In this document: positions 59,831 through 64,000 of the stretch, piece after piece | Numbering within the stretch: the first letter of the stretch is position 1 | How the letters are laid out: every line of letters starts with the position of its first letter | NCBI GenBank assembly: GCA_029066845.1 | Contig: JAIEFR010000022.1 | Coordinates: forward strand, 1 to 64,000 | Source: Clostridia bacterium | Lineage (GTDB): Bacteria; Bacillota; Clostridia; Christensenellales; Borkfalkiaceae | Length of the DNA: 64,000 nt | Direction of reading: 5' to 3' | The notes under the pieces: model-generated | Seen by the model: only the letters and a program-made list of their open reading frames with translations | What the model was told of the DNA's origin: nothing | Database searches by the model: none | Position numbers and translations under genes: made by a program

Positions 59831-60440
59831 TAAACTTCACTTTGGCAACTTTAATCTTTTGTTTATCATAAGCAACGGCTTTTTGTATAACCAACCAATT
59901 AAATATTAAATCATTCGATTTACTTAAACTATTAAAAATTTTTTCAATACTATGTTTAAGAAAACTTTCATCATTTGACTTCAATAATATTTGATTTTCA
60001 ATATTTCCCAAATCATTGTAGCATTGTTCAATGCAATTTATCAATTTAAGGGTATTAGAATTTAATTTTTTTACAAAGCAATCAACATAATAATGGGCGG
60101 TAAGATTATATAATCCGTAATAATTGCTTCTTATTTTCTTAAATATGCGACTCAATTCTTCTACACTTACGCCATCACCGCCGTCCCTATAAGAACAAGC
60201 AATTTCTATTTCATATTTTATTTCGTAGAATTTATCAACACAATCTCTTTTTACTTTATACCTTTCAACTAAATAGCCAATAAACGAAGTTGCAATTACA
60301 AAAATTGAACTACTGAATATCGCCATAAATATATCTTGACAAATTTCACATTGACAAACAAAAGTAAATATAAAGTACAACCCCAAACATAAAATAGCTA
60401 CTAATAGGGACACAAAAAAAGTTAATTTATTTGTTCTCAT
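59817..60440 (-). CDS. Two-helix membrane protein, SLATT-like
   Basis: The start at 60440 (AGGAAA upstream) gives 207 residues; a TTG start at 60497 is less likely. Two membrane helices (about 7-29 and 36-58) are followed by a long helical cytoplasmic region (GYLVERYKVKRDCVDKFYEI onward). The layout resembles SLATT-type 2TM effectors of bacterial conflict systems, but I cannot confirm membership. It is coupled to the ParB/Srx-like gene by overlap. Confidence 0.6.
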   Translation of the reverse strand: MRTNKLTFFVSLLVAILCLGLYFIFTFVCQCEICQDIFMAIFSSSIFVIATSFIGYLVERYKVKRDCVDKFYEIKYEIEIACSYRDGGDGVSVEELSRIFKKIRSNYYGLYNLTAHYYVDCFVKKLNSNTLKLINCIEQCYNDLGNIENQILLKSNDESFLKHSIEKIFNSLSKSNDLIFNWLVIQKAVAYDKQKIKVAKVKFNESN

Positions 60441-60572
60441 TAAAAATTTCCTATTCTTTTTCCTTTGGTATAAATTTCTATAATTTTCTTTAAGCAAACT
60501 TGCTTATATCTATTCTTAATATTCTTATAAACAAAATAAACTTTAACAAAACAGATAACAAATAATATCTAC

Positions 60573-60601
60573 TTGCTTTTAAATTCACATTGTGCTAAAA
60601 T
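60573..60601 (+). promoter_or_regulatory. Promoter of the structured RNA/Vsr-like unit
   Basis: TTGCTT (60573-60578) and TAAAAT (60596-60601), spacer 17 bp. The predicted start, about 60608, coincides with the first base of the long hairpin. Confidence 0.65.
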
Positions 60602-60607
60602 AATTTT

Positions 60608-60764
60608 GCGACATAAATTTCATACTTTTCAGGAAAACTACACTCTGGCAGAAGTGTATCGTTTTCGCATTCATATTTCCTGAAAGGTATTTATGTAAAT
60701 TTGTGTCGCAACAAAGCGGAATGAGCATTCTGTATGCCGTTCCCTTTGGAACGGCATTATTTTT
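60608..60764 (+). ncRNA. Candidate structured RNA gene or leader
   Basis: From the predicted transcription start the RNA folds into a 13-bp stem (60608-60620 with 60697-60709), a bulge, a 15-bp stem (60622-60636 with 60676-60690, one G-T pair) and an apical hairpin ACACT/AGTGT (about 60640-60657). A terminator at 60734 ends a product of about 150 nt. It could be a free small RNA or the regulated leader of the nuclease gene, whose AAAGGAG follows at once. Confidence 0.6.
60734..60764 (+). terminator. Terminator between the structured RNA and the nuclease gene
   Basis: Hairpin ATGCCGTTCC-CTTT-GGAACGGCAT (60734-60757) followed by TATTTTT. Confidence 0.8.
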
Positions 60765-60781
60765 ACGAAAGGAGAATGACA

Positions 60782-62050
60782 ATGAACAACGCAGGTACTT
60801 CTACACCAGAGCAATCTATATTTTATTACATTCAGCGGTTTTTCACTGATGCACAAAATAGATATCAATATAAAATTAATAACAACTATTTTGAAATCGA
60901 TATTTATATTCCATCAATAAAAGTTGCTATTGAATATGACGGTGCACTTTGGCACAAGGACAAGTTAGACGAAGATTCACTTAAAAATTTAATGCTTAAT
61001 AAAAGTGGGTTATATGTAATTCGAGTGAGAGATTTAGATTGTCCAGAATTGCCAGATTTTTATGGTAAAATATTTTATCACGGTAAATCGCCAAAGGGAA
61101 TGCACACAAATGAATATATTGAACTAATTATACACGATATAGCCCAATTCTGTGCAGACAAAGATTTAAGAAATAAATTACTTAATTTTAAATTAACTTT
61201 TGAAGATTATATTAAAGACTCGCCCGATATAATGAGTCGGCTTTATCCTATCGAAGTAGTAGAAAATAAAAGTCAATTTTGTGGTGCTGAATTTTGGGAC
61301 ACGCAGGCAAATGGACGATTATCTCTCAAAAATATTCCTTCTACTGATAAATCTAGAATTTATGTAGACTTTAAATGTAAGTTAGGATATAAAATACATA
61401 CCGAAATATCAATTTTGCGTAACAAAAACGAGTGTGATAAAAATTGTACAAAATGCTCTTATTCTATTTGTCCTTTTATATGGTTTTGTGAAAATCAATG
61501 CAAGATTATTCAAAATATTTTAAACGATTATTTGTTTGGCGGTGAACTACTTTGTGAGAGCTTTTTTAAATCACATATATGGGAACATCATTTAACAAAA
61601 ACAAGTTATCTTGTCAATTATATTCAGCAAAGTATTCAATTTAAAGATAATGTTAGTTACAAAAAAAGATTTGAAGATTTTTTCATAACGGATAATGAGT
61701 ATATTGGAAAAATATTTTACGATAAAATTGATGTTAAAATAACTTCTGCAAAAAATTTGTCAACGATAAAAGAATTCTATAAAAATTATCATACTATTGT
61801 TAATTTCCGTGTTTCAGATTTACAGGAAACAAAAGAAAATATAATTGCAATAAAGGACTATTTGCAATGGATATTTGATATGGTTGATGAGAAACAATGT
61901 ATTTTTATAGGTCATAGGGTTTATGGCGATTGGCAAGCTCGCAAAATTTTTAACAACCCAATGTGTGATGATTTAAAGAATATCATTAAACAGTTCATTG
62001 ATAAAATAGAAATTCGATACAATTATAAATTTCGTGTAAGATTTGATTAA
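60782..62050 (+). CDS. Vsr/DUF559-like endonuclease domain protein (422 aa)
   Basis: The N-terminal ~110 residues follow the Vsr/DUF559 PD-(D/E)XK fold: NYFEIDIYIPSIKVAIEYDG, then WHKDKLDEDSLKN and GLYVIRVRDLD. The E-D...E-Y-D-G residues suit a metal-dependent nuclease site. The remaining 300 residues are not recognised; they include a six-Cys cluster (NECDKNCTKCSYSICPF through FCENQC, about 219-243) likely to bind metal. AAAGGAG precedes ATG 60782. The gene is strongly AT-rich, sits behind a structured RNA and next to the 2TM/ParB-like unit, as expected for a defence or conflict island. Confidence 0.72.
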   Translation: MNNAGTSTPEQSIFYYIQRFFTDAQNRYQYKINNNYFEIDIYIPSIKVAIEYDGALWHKDKLDEDSLKNLMLNKSGLYVIRVRDLDCPELPDFYGKIFYHGKSPKGMHTNEYIELIIHDIAQFCADKDLRNKLLNFKLTFEDYIKDSPDIMSRLYPIEVVENKSQFCGAEFWDTQANGRLSLKNIPSTDKSRIYVDFKCKLGYKIHTEISILRNKNECDKNCTKCSYSICPFIWFCENQCKIIQNILNDYLFGGELLCESFFKSHIWEHHLTKTSYLVNYIQQSIQFKDNVSYKKRFEDFFITDNEYIGKIFYDKIDVKITSAKNLSTIKEFYKNYHTIVNFRVSDLQETKENIIAIKDYLQWIFDMVDEKQCIFIGHRVYGDWQARKIFNNPMCDDLKNIIKQFIDKIEIRYNYKFRVRFD

Positions 62051-62072
62051 TATTAAAATATATTTTTAGCTT

Positions 62073-62113
62073 TGGCACTGTGGCGGGTGCTTGAACAAAC
62101 AAGCGCCCGCCAC
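62073..62113. repeat. Hairpin repeat, inverted copy of 58497-58519
   Basis: Hairpin GTGGCGGGTGCTTG (62080-62093) with CAAGCGCCCGCCAC (62100-62113), followed by an A-rich run. The first 23 bases are the reverse complement of 58497-58519. It may serve as terminator of the nuclease gene; the rest of the intergenic stretch to 62194 shows nothing else. Confidence 0.85.
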
Positions 62114-62194
62114 AAAACAAAAAAATCTTGACCGTTAAAATTATTACAGCATACCGCAACGCTAAAAGACAAGTGCAACCAATACTATCACATT

Positions 62195-62223
62195 AAAAAC
62201 GGGTGCAAACTTAATTGCACCCG
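62195..62223 (-). terminator. dnaJ terminator
   Basis: Minus-strand hairpin CGGGTGCAA/TTGCACCCG (62200-62223) then five T (62195-62199). Confidence 0.9.
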
Positions 62224-62240
62224 CCATATTGTTGATTTAT

Positions 62241-63380
62241 TTACTGTTTTTCTATATTGACGCCGTAAATCGAAGCGACTTCACCCGAAAATTTGTGCAT
62301 ATTCGAGCACGATTTTAAAGTTACCGTGTCCTCGAACTCTTCAATCTTTTTAACCTGCTCGCGGTTGAGCTTCGACGGAATGTCAATCTCCACAGTGACG
62401 AACAGACTGCCCGTACCGTTGACCGTTTTAACGCCCTTGCCGCGCAGCGAAAAGCTTGTGCCGCTTGCCGTGCCTGCTGGAATCGTAAGCTCTATCATAT
62501 CGTCCACAGTGGGCACTAAAATCTTGCCGCCCACCACCGCCGTGCGGTAGCTTATGGGCACGGTGACGAACAAATCCTTATCCTTGCGCACAAGGAGCTT
62601 GTGCGGCTCTATGCGGAAGTATACGTACAAATCGCCGCAGTCGCCGCCGTTGGGCGATGCCTGACCGTAGCCGCGCTTTCTCAGCGAGCTGTCGCTGTCC
62701 ACACCCGCGGGAATATTGACCGTGAAAGAGGTCTGCTTGCGCGTGTAACCCGCGCCCTTACAGTCGGGGCAGCGGTCGGTAATCTTCTTGCCCGTGCCGT
62801 TACATTCCGAGCACACGCCCACCTGTATGGTGCGCCCGAAGATGGAATCCTGCTGATATTTAACCCTTCCCGAGCCGCCGCACTTGGGGCAGTTCGTGAA
62901 CGCGGTGCCGTGCTTTGCGCCCGTGCCCGAGCACGATTTGCAGGGCTCGTTGCGCATATAGCTTATGTCCTTGCTGCACCCCTTTATCGCATCCAGGAAG
63001 GAAAGACGGACGGTCTGCTCTATGTCCGCGCCGCGCGAACGTGTTGGTGCGCTCTGCCTGCCGCCGAATCCGCTGAAGCCGCCGAACATAGAGGATATTA
63101 TGTCCTCGAAGCCGCCCATACCTCCCATTCCGCCTGCGCCGCCCATACCGCTCATACCGGGGTGGTCAAGCTCGAAGTCGTACTGCTTGCGCTTGTTCTC
63201 GTCCGAGAGCGTTTCGTTAGCTTCGTTTATCTCCTTGAACTTTTCCGCGCAAGCCGCGTCGCCGGGGTGGAAATCGGGATGATACTGCTTTGCAAGCTTG
63301 CGGTATGCCGACTTGATCTGATCGGGCGTTGCGTTTCTCTGCACGCCGAGCACGTCGTAGTAATTCTTTTTGTCTGCCAT
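62241..63380 (-). CDS. dnaJ: Chaperone protein DnaJ
   Basis: A 379-residue Hsp40 co-chaperone that stimulates DnaK ATPase. The J-domain has HPD in [14 protein letters not shown], a Gly/Met-rich GF region follows ([17 protein letters not shown]), four zinc repeats CxxCxGxG-type ([32 protein letters not shown]), and the C-terminal substrate domain. All are intact. It follows dnaK by about 100 bp with a hairpin between. Confidence 0.97.
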   Translation of the reverse strand: MADKKNYYDVLGVQRNATPDQIKSAYRKLAKQYHPDFHPGDAACAEKFKEINEANETLSDENKRKQYDFELDHPGMSGMGGAGGMGGMGGFEDIISSMFGGFSGFGGRQSAPTRSRGADIEQTVRLSFLDAIKGCSKDISYMRNEPCKSCSGTGAKHGTAFTNCPKCGGSGRVKYQQDSIFGRTIQVGVCSECNGTGKKITDRCPDCKGAGYTRKQTSFTVNIPAGVDSDSSLRKRGYGQASPNGGDCGDLYVYFRIEPHKLLVRKDKDLFVTVPISYRTAVVGGKILVPTVDDMIELTIPAGTASGTSFSLRGKGVKTVNGTGSLFVTVEIDIPSKLNREQVKKIEEFEDTVTLKSCSNMHKFSGEVASIYGVNIEKQ

Positions 63381-63436
63381 TTTTCGGAATTCTCCGTACT
63401 ATGTAGTAATTTTTGTACCGTACTGTTTAACCGCTT

Positions 63437-63462
63437 ACAGCGCACGCGAAGGCGTGCGCTGT
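63437..63462. repeat. Hairpin between dnaK and dnaJ
   Basis: Perfect 11-bp arms ACAGCGCACGC/GCGTGCGCTGT with a GAAG loop on the plus strand. No T-run follows on either strand, so it is more likely an mRNA stability or processing stem than a full terminator. Confidence 0.7.
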
Positions 63463-63482
63463 TAGACGTTTAATATTTAAGT

Positions 63483-64000
63483 TTAATTGTGCTGCTTGAA
63501 GTCGGTGTCATCATCGTCAGGGTTGACGCCCTGGCTCTGACCCTGCGCCTGCTGGTACATCTTGGCGATTACGGGCTGAACGTCCTGCTGCAGCTTGTCG
63601 TATGCGGCTTTAATTCTTTCGTTGTCGCCGCTTGCAAGGTCGCTCTTGGCGCTTGCGCAAGCGTCCTCGATAGTCTTCTTGTCGTCGTCGGAAAGCTTGT
63701 CGCCAGCTTCCTTAACCGTCTTTTCCAGACTGTCGATCATACCTTCGAGGTTGTTCTTATTGTCAATCTCTTCCTTGCGCTTCTTGTCCTCTTCGGCATA
63801 TCTTTCAGCGTCCTTAACCGCCTTGTCGATTTCCTCATCGGAAAGGTTGGTGGAAGCCGTGATGGTGATATTCTGGCTCTTGCCCGTACCCAGATCCTTA
63901 GCGGTTACGTTTACTATACCGTTCGCGTCCACGTCGAAGGTAACTTCGATCTGAGGCACGCCGCGGGGTGCGGGAGGAATGTCGTTGAGCATAAACTTGC
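63483..64000 (-). CDS. dnaK: Chaperone protein DnaK, C-terminal part
   Basis: Cut by the window edge; about 172 residues of the C-terminus are present. The substrate-domain segment [20 protein letters not shown], with GIVNVTAKD after it, is unmistakable, followed by the helical lid and a Gln/Gly/Asp-rich tail ending DTDFKQHN. The reading frame stays open to the edge, so the apparent ATG at 63992 is internal. It is upstream of dnaJ in the same operon. Confidence 0.97.
   Translation of the reverse strand, partial: KFMLNDIPPAPRGVPQIEVTFDVDANGIVNVTAKDLGTGKSQNITITASTNLSDEEIDKAVKDAERYAEEDKKRKEEIDNKNNLEGMIDSLEKTVKEAGDKLSDDDKKTIEDACASAKSDLASGDNERIKAAYDKLQQDVQPVIAKMYQQAQGQSQGVNPDDDDTDFKQHN

Noticed and set aside
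1..64000. CRISPR arrays, rRNA genes and insertion-sequence transposases
   Set aside because: No regularly spaced repeat array, rRNA segment or DDE-type transposase was seen in the window.

Overview
The window looks like a chromosomal segment of an anaerobic, probably gut-associated member of the Clostridia (Bacillota). Supporting signs are strong AGGAGG-type ribosome binding sites, TTGACA-N17-TATAAT promoters, rubrerythrin, a thioredoxin-reductase-like flavoprotein without an NADPH motif, an RqcP homologue, lipobox lipoproteins, a large M60-type (mucinase-like) surface protease, and a guanidine-IV-like (mepA motif) leader ahead of a MATE exporter. The core is of balanced base composition. Two AT-rich islands (about 33.5-35.9 kb and 57.7-62.1 kb) stand out as acquired DNA.

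Layout. 0.1-8.3 kb: surface metallo-beta-lactamase-fold protein and valS, a three-gene ABC importer, and a WYL regulator. 8.4-16.2 kb: rpoC and rpoB on the minus strand, head-to-head with rqcP. 16.5-24 kb: rqcP, a DUF1538 membrane protein with two PII-like partners, an ispDF fusion, radA, then a riboswitch-controlled cytidylate-kinase-like/MATE operon. 24-33.3 kb: duplicated-domain lipoprotein, rubrerythrin with tiny peptides, NlpC/P60 hydrolase, DUF1858, a CNNM/CorC-type transporter with an upstream small ORF, a glycosyltransferase/flippase-like pair and a GNAT-like protein. 33.5-35.9 kb: NlaIII-like restriction-modification island with a third gene. 36-43.4 kb: six-tRNA operon, flavoprotein, glpK, an orphan membrane protein, a metal P-type ATPase with its ArsR repressor, and tRNA-Ser preceded by a copy of its own 5' end. 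43.4-49.9 kb: PPOX-type flavoproteins, pnuC with a switch-like leader, cupin, hpt, a membrane-anchored uL15-like protein, a Pr6Pr-like protein and a flavin-reductase-like protein. 49.9-54.6 kb: the 1540-residue M60 protease. 54.7-59.3 kb: tRNA-Arg followed by an integrated element (large serine recombinase, HUH Rep, 47-residue protein, VOC protein) bounded by imperfect 36-bp direct repeats. 59.3-62.1 kb: AT-rich island with an overlapping two-gene unit (2TM protein plus ParB/Srx-like Cys-rich protein) and a Vsr/DUF559-like nuclease preceded by an apparent structured RNA gene. 62.2-64 kb: dnaJ and the 3' end of dnaK.

The most promising unexplained objects are the structured RNA plus Vsr-like nuclease and adjacent 2TM/ParB-like pair (59.3-62.1 kb), the pnuC leader (44.6-44.7 kb), the small-ORF leader of the CNNM-type gene (29.4-29.7 kb), the nested inverted repeats flanking the recombinase, and the third gene of the NlaIII-like island. 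All assignments come from reading motifs; no database search was run.
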